Of a DNA stretch of 64,000 nucleotides, positions 38,765-47,363 are shown one piece after another. The position numbers and the translations under genes are program-made. Position 1 is the first letter of the stretch; every line of letters begins with the position of its first letter. Under the pieces are notes generated by a model. The model was not told where the DNA came from and did no database searches. It worked only from the letters and a program-made list of their open reading frames with translations. Origin of the DNA: Azospirillum cavernae (GTDB taxonomy: Bacteria; Pseudomonadota; Alphaproteobacteria; Azospirillales; Azospirillaceae); contig NZ_QYUL01000002.1 of NCBI RefSeq assembly GCF_003590795.1, forward strand, positions 248,001-312,000, given 5' to 3'.

Positions 38765-40114
38765 ATGACCAGCGGCGGGGCGTTGTCGGCGCGGCGGCTA
38801 GCGCTCTACGCGCTGCCCGCGCTGCCGCTGGCGCTTCCCACGATTCCGGTGGCGGTGCTGCTGCCCGCCCATTACGCCGAAACGCTGGGCCTTGGGTTGG
38901 GAAGCGTCGCCTTGGCGCTGACGGCGGCGCGGGCGCTCGACCTGTTGACCGACCCGCTGGTCGGCGCGCTCAGCGACCGCAGCGGGCGGCGCAAGCCATG
39001 GATCGCGCTGGGCGGGCTTCTGGCCGGGCTTGGCCTGCTGGCGCTGTTCAACCCGCCCGATCAGGCCGGGGCCGCCCATCTCTTCGGCTGGAGCCTGCTG
39101 CTCTATGTCGGGTGGAGCATGGTGCAAATCCCCTATCAGGCCTGGGGGGCGGAGTTGGCGACCGGCTATGACGCCCGCGCCCGCGTCAGCGGCGCGCGCG
39201 AAAGCGTCGGCGTGCTCGGCCTGATTCTGGCGGGCGCGGTTCCGGCGGGGGCGGCGGCGCTGGGCTTCAGCGCGGCGCAGGGCTTGAGCCTGCTGGCCAT
39301 GGTCACGGTGGCGCTGGGCGCGCTCGCCCTGTCGGGCCTGCTGTGGGGCGTGGCGGAGGTTGGGCGGCCTGCCGGTGAAGGGCAACCACGCGCCTTCCCC
39401 TCTCTGCGGCCGATCCTGTCCAACCGCCCCTTTCTGCGGCTGCTCGCCGCCTGGATGGTCAATGGGCTGGCGACCGGGGTTCCGGCCACGCTGTTTCCCT
39501 TTTTCGTCGGCTCGGTCCTGATGGCGGGCGACGTCGCCAAGGGCGTCTTTCTGCTGGTCTATTTCCTGTCCGCCGTCGCCGCCGTGCCCTTGTGGCTGCG
39601 GCTGGCGGCGCGGGTGGAAAAGCACCGGGCCTGGTGCCTCGCCATGCTGACCGCCTGCGCCGCCTTCGCCCCGGTTCCCTGGCTGGGGGCGGGCGACCTG
39701 CTGGCCTTCGGGCTGGTCTGCGTCGTCACCGGGGCGGCGCTGGGCGCGGATTTGGCCCTGCCCCCGGCGATGCAGGCCGACGTCGTCGATTACGCCCGCT
39801 GGCGGGAGCGCGGGCCGCCCCGCGCCGGGCTGCTGTTCGCGCTGTGGACCATGGCGTCAAAGCTCGCGCTTGCGCTGTCGGTGGCGCTCGCCCTGCCGCT
39901 GGTCGCCGCCTTCGGCTTCGATCCGCGCGTCGCCACGCCGTCCGCGTCGGCGCTGTTGGCGGTGGGGGTGATCTACGCCGGGGTTCCCACCGTAGCCAAA
40001 TTGATCGCGGTCGCGTTGGTCTGGGGCCACCCGTTGAGCCGCCGACGCCACGCCGCCATCCGCAACCGGCTGGATCGCCGGGCCACCGCCCAAGGATTGG
40101 ACCCCGCATGCTGA
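38765..40114 (+). CDS. MFS transporter, GPH (sugar:cation symporter) type
   Basis: 449 residues, about twelve membrane helices. LALTAARALDLLTDPLVGAL and SDRSGRRKPWIALGG form the GPH-family signature, followed by SMVQIPYQAWGAELATGYD. The same kind of transporter is found in RpoE-ChrR clusters of other alphaproteobacteria, where its cargo is unknown; a lipid or fatty-acid intermediate is possible. Ends overlapping the next gene by seven bases. Confidence 0.88.
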   Translation: MTSGGALSARRLALYALPALPLALPTIPVAVLLPAHYAETLGLGLGSVALALTAARALDLLTDPLVGALSDRSGRRKPWIALGGLLAGLGLLALFNPPDQAGAAHLFGWSLLLYVGWSMVQIPYQAWGAELATGYDARARVSGARESVGVLGLILAGAVPAGAAALGFSAAQGLSLLAMVTVALGALALSGLLWGVAEVGRPAGEGQPRAFPSLRPILSNRPFLRLLAAWMVNGLATGVPATLFPFFVGSVLMAGDVAKGVFLLVYFLSAVAAVPLWLRLAARVEKHRAWCLAMLTACAAFAPVPWLGAGDLLAFGLVCVVTGAALGADLALPPAMQADVVDYARWRERGPPRAGLLFALWTMASKLALALSVALALPLVAAFGFDPRVATPSASALLAVGVIYAGVPTVAKLIAVALVWGHPLSRRRHAAIRNRLDRRATAQGLDPAC

Positions 40115-40728
40115 CCCGCCTGCTTCCATCGCGCCTTTTGCTGACCGCCGCCGCCCTGCTCTTCGCCTTGAACGGATGCTCGTCGATGAAGGTCCAGGAT
40201 TTCGCCGACCAGAAACCCGTCCTCAAAATCGAAGAGTATTTCGCCGGGCGCACCAAGGCCTGGGGGATCTTCGAGGACCGTTTCGGCACGCTGCGCCGCA
40301 GCTTCACCGTCACGATTGACGGCGCGTGGGATGGGCGGGAGCTGATTTTGGACGAGAATTTCCTCTATTCCGACGGCGAGAAGGACCGCCGCGTCTGGCG
40401 CATCCTGAAAACCGCCGACGGTCGCTATGAGGGGCGGGCCGACGACGTGATCGGCACGGCCATCGGCGAATCGGCGGGCAACGCGCTGAGCTGGAATTAC
40501 GAGCTGATGATGAAGGTCGGCGACGGCGCATGGCGTGTGCGCTTTGATGATTGGATGTGGCTGCAACCCGGCGGCGCCCTCATCAACCGGGCCAACGTCT
40601 ACCGCTGGGGCCTGTGGATCGGCACCGTCAGCCTGTTCTTTCAGCCCGAGGGGCGCGGCGTCATTCCGACAAGCGCCCCGCCGCCGTTGAACCCATCGGC
40701 GGACAAACGCCAAGCCGCCGCTGGATGA
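40108..40728 (+). CDS. DUF3833 family lipoprotein
   Basis: 206 residues from ATG 40108. Lipoprotein signal ALLFALNGCSSMKVQDFAD (lipobox L-N-G-C), then DUF3833 stretches VLKIEEYFAGRTKAWGIFED, RFGTLRRSFTVTIDG, LDENFLYSDGEKDRRVWRI and WMWLQPGGALINRANVYRWG. Likely anchored to the periplasmic face. Last gene of the rightward RpoE operon; its final 68 bases overlap the convergent NTF2-like gene. Confidence 0.88.
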   Translation: MLTRLLPSRLLLTAAALLFALNGCSSMKVQDFADQKPVLKIEEYFAGRTKAWGIFEDRFGTLRRSFTVTIDGAWDGRELILDENFLYSDGEKDRRVWRILKTADGRYEGRADDVIGTAIGESAGNALSWNYELMMKVGDGAWRVRFDDWMWLQPGGALINRANVYRWGLWIGTVSLFFQPEGRGVIPTSAPPPLNPSADKRQAAAG

Positions 40729-41137
40729 GGCGCAGCGGCGCGCCCAGCAGCGGCAGCCGCGCGTAGACATGCTCGCCCGAGTCCCAATGGTCGATGTGCT
40801 CCGACACCCGGCCATCGGCGGCTTGCACGACCTCGCTGGTTCCGATGACGTCGAGGCGCCCGATCACCGGGAGCGTCGCCTCGAACCGCCAGCGCAGCAG
40901 CGCCAGATCCGGGGCGAACAGACGGTGCGTGACGGTGAACCGCAAATCGCCGCAGCCCGCCAGCGTGTGTTCCATCACCGCGCGCAGGGCGGCGCGCCCC
41001 CGCGCGTCGTTGAAGGGATCGCGGAAGCGCACGTCTTCCGTCGTCAGATCGGGCAGCCGATCCAGCGCGGCGGGGCTGAGTTCTTCGAAAAAGCGCACCC
41101 AGCCATCCAGACCGGCGCGGCGGGCGTCGTCGCTCAT
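40661..41137 (-). CDS. NTF2-like/SnoaL-fold protein
   Basis: 158 residues. WVRFFEELSPAALDRLPDLT, EDVRFRDPFNDARGRAALRA and EVVQAADGRVSEHIDHWDSG are the typical alpha-beta cone segments of nuclear-transport-factor-2-like proteins (F-x-D-P-F at the pocket). A small-molecule isomerase or binding role is possible. Its ATG overlaps the SDR stop by four bases; its 3' end overlaps the DUF3833 gene on the other strand. Confidence 0.85.
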   Translation of the reverse strand: MSDDARRAGLDGWVRFFEELSPAALDRLPDLTTEDVRFRDPFNDARGRAALRAVMEHTLAGCGDLRFTVTHRLFAPDLALLRWRFEATLPVIGRLDVIGTSEVVQAADGRVSEHIDHWDSGEHVYARLPLLGAPLRLIQRRLGVCPPMGSTAAGRLSE

Positions 41138-41901
41138 CCTGCCCCCGTGATTTTGCGGACCAAGGGAAAATACACGCCATAGGGCAGAAGGCGCAGCGCC
41201 TTCATGATCCGGGCGAAGCGTTTGGGAAAGATGATCTCGAAGGCCGATCCGCCAAGCCCCGCGACGATGCGCTCAGCGGCCTCCTCCGCGCCGATCAGGT
41301 CGGGCATGGGAAAGGGGTTGCGCGCGGTCAGCGGCGTGGCGACGAAGCCGGGGGAGATCAAATGCAGCCGGATCCCGGCGCGGTCGCAATCCAGCTTCAG
41401 CGATTCGCACAGATTGATGAGCGCCGCCTTGGTCGGCCCATAGGCCGCCGCCGTCGGCAGCCCGCTGTACCCAGCGACGGAGGCGACGACGGCGACCACG
41501 CCCCGGCCCCGCGCCCGCAGGCGCGGCAGAACGGCGTCCAGCCCATGGACGACGCCCATGTAATTGACCTCCATCAGCGTCCGCGCCGTGGCGGCGGCGT
41601 AATCGTCGAGCGACATCGGGATGTGGGTTCCGGCGTTCAGCACCACCTGATCGAGCGGGCCGTGCCGTTCCTCGATCGCCGCGACGCAGGCCGCCACCGC
41701 GCCCGCGTCGGTGACGTCGAGCGGGAAGGCGTGGATCCGCCCCGGCGCCAGCGCCGCCAACTCCGCCAAGGACTCGACGGAGCGGGCCGAGGCCGCCACC
41801 GTCGCGCCGTCGCGCGCCAACCGCAGGGCCAACGCCCGCCCGATGCCGCTGCCCGCCCCGGTGATCCAGACCAGCGGCGGCCTCACCTCAGGCGCGCTCA
41901 T
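41134..41901 (-). CDS. Short-chain dehydrogenase/reductase
   Basis: 255 residues from ATG 41901. TGAGSGIGRALALRLARDG (cofactor glycine motif), DQVVLNAGTHIPMS (NAG), and the catalytic Ser-Tyr-Lys in VASVAGYSG and AYGPTKAAL. The C-terminal part (FEIIFPKRFARIMKALRLLP) is hydrophobic and may touch the membrane. SDRs of this type accompany the RpoE-ChrR lipid cluster in other alphaproteobacteria. Middle gene of a three-gene operon joined by four-base overlaps. Confidence 0.92.
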   Translation of the reverse strand: MSAPEVRPPLVWITGAGSGIGRALALRLARDGATVAASARSVESLAELAALAPGRIHAFPLDVTDAGAVAACVAAIEERHGPLDQVVLNAGTHIPMSLDDYAAATARTLMEVNYMGVVHGLDAVLPRLRARGRGVVAVVASVAGYSGLPTAAAYGPTKAALINLCESLKLDCDRAGIRLHLISPGFVATPLTARNPFPMPDLIGAEEAAERIVAGLGGSAFEIIFPKRFARIMKALRLLPYGVYFPLVRKITGAG

Positions 41902-42584
41902 TGCGGACGCTCCGCCAATGCGGGATCGGGGCCGCAGCGTTGGCAGACATAGTCGATGGTCGAGCCGTCGCTCGCGGCGAAACGCAGGCCCGTCCAATGA
42001 CCGGCGTCGTCGTACCAGACCGTCGCCCGCATCTCGCCGTCATAGGCGTAGCGGGTGGAGGGGCGGCTTTGCGCCCCGGTCGGCACGGAATCGCGCCCCT
42101 GGGCGGTCATGGTCACGCGGTTGATTTTGCCGGTGATGGTGTTCAGAACCTCGGTCGCGCCGATCACCCCCGGATTCCAATGATCGGTCGGAAACAGGCC
42201 GGGCGGCGCCTTGGCCACGCCGTCCGGCCCGGTGACGAGCAGGCTTTGGCCCTCGGCGCGGGCTGACACGCTGGTGACGGTTCCGTCATCGTCCGTGCGG
42301 CTGTCCAGCGCCGTCATCCGCCCGGCGGTCCATTGGCTGGTCGAGCGGTAATCGAAACGGTAGACGGGGATTCCCAGCAGGCGGACGACGATCCGGCTGG
42401 TCGCCGCCGCCTCCACCCCGTTGGCGGCGCGGCGCAGGGTGACGCGGTGCTCGCCGACCGGCGCGCCGTCGCGCCGGATCTCGAACCGATAGTCGTTTTC
42501 CGCCGGAAGCGGGGCGGACTGGGCGGGGAACGCCGCCAGCAGGGCGGCGGCCAAGGCGTGTCGCAAAAGGGCCGGGGGCGGCAT
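41898..42584 (-). CDS. DUF3108/DUF6134-like periplasmic protein
   Basis: 228 residues from ATG 42584, which begins a signal peptide (LLRHALAAALLAAFPAQSA). The mature part NDYRFEIRRDGAPVGEHRVT, RLLGIPVYRFDYRSTSQWTA and ATVWYDDAGHWTGLRFAASD is an all-beta fold seen in DUF3108/DUF6134 proteins. The C-terminus has a CQRCG pair. First gene of the leftward operon; an RpoE promoter lies 33-61 bases upstream. Confidence 0.82.
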   Translation of the reverse strand: MPPPALLRHALAAALLAAFPAQSAPLPAENDYRFEIRRDGAPVGEHRVTLRRAANGVEAAATSRIVVRLLGIPVYRFDYRSTSQWTAGRMTALDSRTDDDGTVTSVSARAEGQSLLVTGPDGVAKAPPGLFPTDHWNPGVIGATEVLNTITGKINRVTMTAQGRDSVPTGAQSRPSTRYAYDGEMRATVWYDDAGHWTGLRFAASDGSTIDYVCQRCGPDPALAERPQ

Positions 42585-42616
42585 CGCGCAATCCTCGTCG
42601 GGTGTCCACTGCCCAT

Positions 42617-42645
42617 GGTTACGCCACCGGGACGATTGTGGATCA
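42617..42645 (-). promoter_or_regulatory. RpoE-dependent promoter of the DUF3108-SDR-NTF2 operon
   Basis: On the minus strand: TGATCC (42645-42640), 18 bases, TAACC (42621-42617). It is the third exact copy of the TGATCC-N18-TAA arrangement. Predicted start is near 42610, about 25 bases before the ATG at 42584. Confidence 0.75.
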
Positions 42646-42709
42646 CACCACCCGACCAAAGGCCGAGACGCGCCGCCTAAGCTCAGGCCCCAAGCTCAGG
42701 CGTTGAAGC

Positions 42710-44437
42710 TCAGGCGTTGAAGCTCAACAGGATCTCGCAGCGCCCGCCGTTGCGGACGGAGGAATGGACGTTGTTCGCCATCCGCCCGATCATGTAAGAG
42801 GCCAGACGCCGCATGCCGTCGTCGTCCTCCAGGATTTCATCCTCGGTCGGGCGGCTCTTTTCCATGGTCAGCGGCAGGCCGCTGTAGGTGACGGTGACGG
42901 AAAAGGTGAACTCGTCGAACAGGGTTTGCAATTCCAGCGGGCGCCGCCCGCCCGCCTCCGTCATCACCATGTCGTTCTGGCCCAGCAGGTCGAACACCTC
43001 CTGCAAGGCGAAGCGGACGCGGTGGATGGTTTCCGGCTCCGCCGCCCAAAGCTGGCCCTGCTCCGTCACCACCTCGGTCAATTGTTCGGGCGTCAGATGG
43101 GCGATGTCCAGCCGCACCCGGCTGCGGGTGCCGGTGCCGATGCGCAGGGTGGCGTTCAGCAGGATGACCAGCGTCACGCTGACCGTCAGCGGCGAGCCGA
43201 CCCAGGGCTGAAGCCAGCCCGGCAGGGTTTCAAAGAAATGCGGATCGACCAACCGCCCCAAGCCAAAGGCCAACGCGATGCCCAGCACGAAGATCTTGCG
43301 CGAATCGAGCATGCGGGAGCTGATGACCTGGATGCCGTTCATCACCAGGAAACAGCCGCTGGACATCAACGCCGCGCCGATCACCGGCGGCGGCATGATG
43401 AGCAACGCGGTGGCGATCTTCGGTGAAAAGGACAGGCCGACCAGCAGCGTCCCCACGCCAAGGCCAATATACCGGCTGGTCGCCCCCGTCGCCACCGACA
43501 GGCCGACCGCGCCGGAGGTCGCCGCCTGCCCAACGCCGCCGATCAGACCGGCGAAGACGTTCGCCACGCCGTCGGCCAGAATGCCGCGCCCGATGTTGCC
43601 CATGTCCGGGCGCTTCCAATCCGCGTCGTTGGCCTTCTGCGCCGCCGTCACCGCCCCCACCGAATTCAAGGTCATCGCCAGCGCGGTGATGATGAAGGGC
43701 AGCAGCAGTTCGACGTCGAAGGCCAGCCCGAAGCTTCCCGGCTGGGGCATGGCCAGCAACGGAGCCTCCTCCAGATGCTGGATGTCGAGCGGGGCGAGCC
43801 AGCCCTCCGCCATGCCCAGCGCGTAGCCGAACACCACGCCGATCAACGAGCAATAGAGCCGCAACCGCTTGCCGCCCCAGACGTTGAAGCCGACGATCAC
43901 CGCCAGCACCGGCAGGCCGACCGCCGCGAAGCGCAGATACTCGCCGTCCGCCTGCCCCATGCCGACCAGTTGGCGCACCGCCAGGATCATCACGGTCAGG
44001 CCGATCATGAAGACGACGAAACCGGCGATTTCCGTGGGAAACAGCGGCCTCAACCGATGAATGACGCGCGACAGCCCCATCACCAGCAGGCCGGAAAACA
44101 AACTCATGCCGAACAGCAGCGGCAAACCGCCCTTGGCCAGCGCCAAGGCGGCGGGCGGCAGCAGAATGGTGGTGGTGGTCGCCGGAACCATGAAGCCCGA
44201 TCCCAGCCCGCCCCGCCCCAGACATTGCAGGATGGTGGCGACGCCCCCGGCGATCATGGTCAGGCTGACCAGACGGCTGCCCGCTTCGGTGTCGAGCTGC
44301 GCCATCCGGGCGATCGTCACCGACACCACCAGAAAGATCGCCACCAGGGCGAAATGCTGAAGCGACAGCAGGACCAGAGCCAAGGCGGGGGGCTTTTCAT
44401 CGACCCAATAGGTGATCTCTGTCGGTCGCTTGGCCAT
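42710..44437 (-). CDS. NCS2-family nucleobase permease fused to a GHKL-ATPase-like domain
   Basis: 575 residues. Residues 1-440 form a uracil/xanthine permease: VATILQCLGRGGLGSGFMVP, FPTEIAGFVVFMIGLTVMIL, NSVGAVTAAQKAN and NVFAGLIGGVGQAATSGAVG (NCS2 substrate site). Residues about 455-575 are soluble and look like a histidine-kinase-type ATPase: IHRVRFALQEVFDLLGQNDM (N-box position), FSVTVTYSGLPL (D-G box position), and DDGMRRLASYMIGRMANNV (G2 box position). Such a tail is unusual on an NCS2 protein. The domain resembles RsbW-like kinases more than transporters' usual STAS tails. Function of the fusion is unknown. Confidence 0.87.
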   Translation of the reverse strand: MAKRPTEITYWVDEKPPALALVLLSLQHFALVAIFLVVSVTIARMAQLDTEAGSRLVSLTMIAGGVATILQCLGRGGLGSGFMVPATTTTILLPPAALALAKGGLPLLFGMSLFSGLLVMGLSRVIHRLRPLFPTEIAGFVVFMIGLTVMILAVRQLVGMGQADGEYLRFAAVGLPVLAVIVGFNVWGGKRLRLYCSLIGVVFGYALGMAEGWLAPLDIQHLEEAPLLAMPQPGSFGLAFDVELLLPFIITALAMTLNSVGAVTAAQKANDADWKRPDMGNIGRGILADGVANVFAGLIGGVGQAATSGAVGLSVATGATSRYIGLGVGTLLVGLSFSPKIATALLIMPPPVIGAALMSSGCFLVMNGIQVISSRMLDSRKIFVLGIALAFGLGRLVDPHFFETLPGWLQPWVGSPLTVSVTLVILLNATLRIGTGTRSRVRLDIAHLTPEQLTEVVTEQGQLWAAEPETIHRVRFALQEVFDLLGQNDMVMTEAGGRRPLELQTLFDEFTFSVTVTYSGLPLTMEKSRPTEDEILEDDDGMRRLASYMIGRMANNVHSSVRNGGRCEILLSFNA

Positions 44438-44655
44438 GATGCTCGCTGTGCGGGATCAGTCGGAAGCACGCACGATAGGCGGTCCTCACCAACCTGCCAA
44501 GCCACCCGTCATCCCATTGACAGGCCGTTCACATTCCAGTCACACGACTTCAAACCCCAACCGCCGTTCAACCGGGCGTCGCAGCCTTCTCGCCGTCCTG
44601 GTTTGGACGCCCGCTCTGCGGAAATCGGTTTCGCCCTTTTTCCGACAGCTCGGCG

Positions 44656-44697
44656 CCCGAGGATGTTTGGTCGTTTTGCGTCGGGGTGATCCTCGGG
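44656..44697 (-). terminator. Hairpin after the DHA2 efflux gene
   Basis: CCCGAGGAT (44656-44664) and ATCCTCGGG (44689-44697) make a perfect 9-bp stem with a 24-base loop, eight bases beyond the stop of the efflux gene. The remaining gap to 44438 shows no gene. Confidence 0.5.
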
Positions 44698-44704
44698 TTT
44701 GGGT

Positions 44705-46147
44705 TTAGGCCGCGCGCCGCCGCTGGCCGAGCGTGGTCAGGGCAAGGAGGAAGGCCGCCGCCGACATGGCCGAAGCGACGCGGAACGCCGCGCGCATGCC
44801 GTCCGCCACCCTGTCGGGAGTCGCGGTGGCGGCGTCGCCGACGGCGTGGGCGAACAGCGCGCCCATCAAAGACGCGCCGGTGATCAAGCCGAGATTGCGG
44901 GCGAGCGCCAGCAAGCCGGAAACAAGGCCGCGCTGTTCGGGACGGGCGTCGGCCATGACGGCGGTGTTGTTCGGCGTTTGAAAAAAGGCAAGGCCAACGC
45001 TGATGAGCAGGATGGCGACGATGTAGATGGCCACCCCGCCCGACAGAGAGACCCACGACATCACGAAGGCGCCGACGGTGAAAACGGCAAGCCCGGCAAC
45101 CATGGCAAGCTTTGCGCCGATGCGGTCGGCGGCAGCGCCGGCCGGCACGCCCATGATCGCGGCGGCGAGCGGCCCAACGGTCATGACCAGACCGACCATG
45201 CGGGTGTCAAGACCAAGCGCCTTGGCGAGGAAGAACGGCCCAAGCACCAGCGTCGCCATCATCACGGCATAGACGAGCACGCTCATCACCATGCTGGTGG
45301 ACAAAAGCGCGTTGCCGAACATGGCGAGCTTCAGCAGCGGCGCGCGCGCCTTGATCTGCACAGCCAGGAACAGCGCAAGGCCGACGACCGCGCCAAGACC
45401 CAGTTGCAGAACAATCGGCGCCGCAAAACCCTGCTTGCCGGAAAAGGTCATGGCCAGCGAATAGGCGCCGAGGGTGAACGCGAGAAGGATCGTGCCGAGC
45501 CAGTCGAATCGGGCGGCGGGCAGGGGGTGTTTCGGAGCGTCGACGGCGTTGGGCAGATAGCGGCTCACCAGCAAAAAAGCGAGCAGGCCGAAGGGAAGAT
45601 TGACCCAGAACACCGCTTGCCAGCCGAACGCCGCCAGCACCAGCGACCCGAGCGAGGGACCAAGCGCGATGCCGAACGAAACCATGGTGGAGAGCACCCC
45701 CATGGCGAAGCCGGCGCGCTCTTTTGGAAAGATCTCGCCGACAAAGGCGAAGGACAACGCCATCAGGATCGCCCCGCCCAACCCTTGCATGGCCCGACCG
45801 ACGATGAGCATGGGCAGAGTGTTGGACAGAGCGCAGAGCGCGGAGGCCGCCATGAAGATGACAAGCCCCCAGAGATAAAGCCGCTTCTTGCCGAGTTGGT
45901 CGCCGAAACGACCGACGCCGACGATGAGGGCGGTGACGACGAGCAGATAGCTCACCACCACCCATTGCACGGATCCGAACTCGACCCCAAGCGCGTTCAC
46001 CAGGGTCGGCAGCGCGACGTTGATGATGTTGGTGCCGAGCTGCGAGAGCAGAATGGCCAAAGACAGGCCGGTGAGAACCATGCCGGAATGGATGGATCTG
46101 TGCTGGACCGCCTGCGCGGCGCCATGCGGGTGTGGGTGTGGGTGCAT
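44705..46147 (-). CDS. MFS drug efflux transporter, DHA2 (EmrB/QacA) family
   Basis: 480 residues with about fourteen membrane helices. A His/Pro-rich start (MHPHPHPHG) precedes the first helix. DHA2 signatures: NIINVALPTLVNALG, WVVVSYLLVVTALI (motif D1 region), GRFGDQLGKKRLYLWGLVI (motif A) and VGRAMQGLGGAILMAL (motif B). It should expel a toxic organic compound by proton antiport. It is divergent from a LysR gene with palindromic sites between them. Confidence 0.92.
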   Translation of the reverse strand: MHPHPHPHGAAQAVQHRSIHSGMVLTGLSLAILLSQLGTNIINVALPTLVNALGVEFGSVQWVVVSYLLVVTALIVGVGRFGDQLGKKRLYLWGLVIFMAASALCALSNTLPMLIVGRAMQGLGGAILMALSFAFVGEIFPKERAGFAMGVLSTMVSFGIALGPSLGSLVLAAFGWQAVFWVNLPFGLLAFLLVSRYLPNAVDAPKHPLPAARFDWLGTILLAFTLGAYSLAMTFSGKQGFAAPIVLQLGLGAVVGLALFLAVQIKARAPLLKLAMFGNALLSTSMVMSVLVYAVMMATLVLGPFFLAKALGLDTRMVGLVMTVGPLAAAIMGVPAGAAADRIGAKLAMVAGLAVFTVGAFVMSWVSLSGGVAIYIVAILLISVGLAFFQTPNNTAVMADARPEQRGLVSGLLALARNLGLITGASLMGALFAHAVGDAATATPDRVADGMRAAFRVASAMSAAAFLLALTTLGQRRRAA

Positions 46148-46215
46148 GATGGGTCCAATCGAAAGGGTCCTCAGCGGGACTGTTGATGCCCTCTTTCGAT
46201 AACGGGCATGTTCAA

Positions 46216-46262
46216 TTGCATACAGTGCAATTCATCTATTGTATAAGTGCATAGTATGCACT
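46216..46262. promoter_or_regulatory. LysR control region between the efflux pump and its regulator
   Basis: Two sites: TTGCA-N5-TGCAA (46216-46230, a T-N11-A LysR box) and a perfect 17-base palindrome AGTGCATA-G-TATGCACT (46246-46262). Both share TGCATA/TGCA half-sites, consistent with one dimeric or tetrameric regulator. Confidence 0.65.
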
Positions 46263-46282
46263 CAACCGGAGCGGAAACGCCC

Positions 46283-47203
46283 ATGTCCGCCAGATCCAAC
46301 CCAAAGGCCCATGTTTCACTCGACATGAACCTTCTGGTGACGCTCGACGCCCTGCTGGCCGAGGGCAGCGTCGCCGGGGCTGCGCAGCGCCTCAACCTCT
46401 CGTCACCGGCCATGAGTCGGCAACTGGCCCGCATCCGCCACCTGCTGGCCGATCCAATTCTTGTCCGGGCCGGGCGTGGTCTGGTTCCGACGCCACGCGC
46501 CGAGGCCCTGCGGGAGCGGTTGAGGCGTCTCGTTCTGGAAGCCGAGGCGCTGGTGCGCGGCGACGACGAATTGGATTTGATGCGGTTGGAGCGCGTGTTC
46601 GTGATCCGGGCCAACGACGGTTTCGTCGGAAGCTTTGGCGCCGTTCTCGCGTCCTGTGTGGAAGCGGAGGCGCCGCGCGTCCGGCTTCGCTTCGCCCATC
46701 AAGACAAGGAGGACGTCGAAGCGCTGCGCGAGGGGAAAATCGACGCGGACGTCGGCGTCATCGGCGCGATGGGGCCGGAAATCCGGCTGCAAGCGTTGTT
46801 TCATGATCGCTTTGTCGGCGTCGTGCGCCCCGATCACCCGCTCGTCAACGCGGTGACGCCGCAGCAATTCGCCGCGTTCCCGCATGTTTCGGTGTCGCGG
46901 CGCGGGCGTTTTTCTGGACCAATCGACGACGGCTTGGCGGCGCTCGGACTCAAACGCTTCGTCTCCATCGCCGTGGCGAATTTCGCCGACGCCCTCGCCA
47001 TCGTGCGCACCTCGGACCTTGTCGCCGCCGTGCCGGCGCGCCTGACCGAAGCGGCGCGAAGCGGCCTTGCGAGTTTTGAGCTGCCGGTGAAAACCGACGC
47101 GCTCACCATTTCGCTCGCCTGGCATCCACGATTCGACGCCGATCCGGCGCATCGCTGGCTGAGATCCGTCATGCGGAAGGCCTGCGGTCAGGCTGCTCGC
47201 TGA
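46283..47203 (+). CDS. LysR-family regulator of the divergent efflux pump
   Basis: 306 residues from ATG 46283. Starts at 46247 and 46256 are in frame but overlap the palindrome at 46246-46262, so the downstream start is preferred. HTH core LNLSSPAMSRQLARIRHLLA, then ILVRAGRGLVPTPRAEALRE, typical of the NodD/LinR-like LysR branch (VSLDMNLLVTLDALLAEGS). It likely activates or represses the DHA2 pump gene in response to its substrate. Confidence 0.9.
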   Translation: MSARSNPKAHVSLDMNLLVTLDALLAEGSVAGAAQRLNLSSPAMSRQLARIRHLLADPILVRAGRGLVPTPRAEALRERLRRLVLEAEALVRGDDELDLMRLERVFVIRANDGFVGSFGAVLASCVEAEAPRVRLRFAHQDKEDVEALREGKIDADVGVIGAMGPEIRLQALFHDRFVGVVRPDHPLVNAVTPQQFAAFPHVSVSRRGRFSGPIDDGLAALGLKRFVSIAVANFADALAIVRTSDLVAAVPARLTEAARSGLASFELPVKTDALTISLAWHPRFDADPAHRWLRSVMRKACGQAAR

Positions 47204-47363
47204 CGGTTGGGAGCCTGCGAGTGGGCTTGGACTTTGATAGCCAAACCCCGATTGCCGCGTCACGGTCGCCCTTTGAAACTGGAGCGATCAACGGAACTGC
47301 GGCGTCCCTTCATCAAACTCTTGCGCAATCGGCAGTTTAGCGCCACATTCTCGACCCCTGGAT

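Noticed and set aside
44699..46186. 495-codon plus frame opposite the DHA2 pump
   Set aside because: Highly charged GC-shadow product; the pump is unmistakable on the minus strand.
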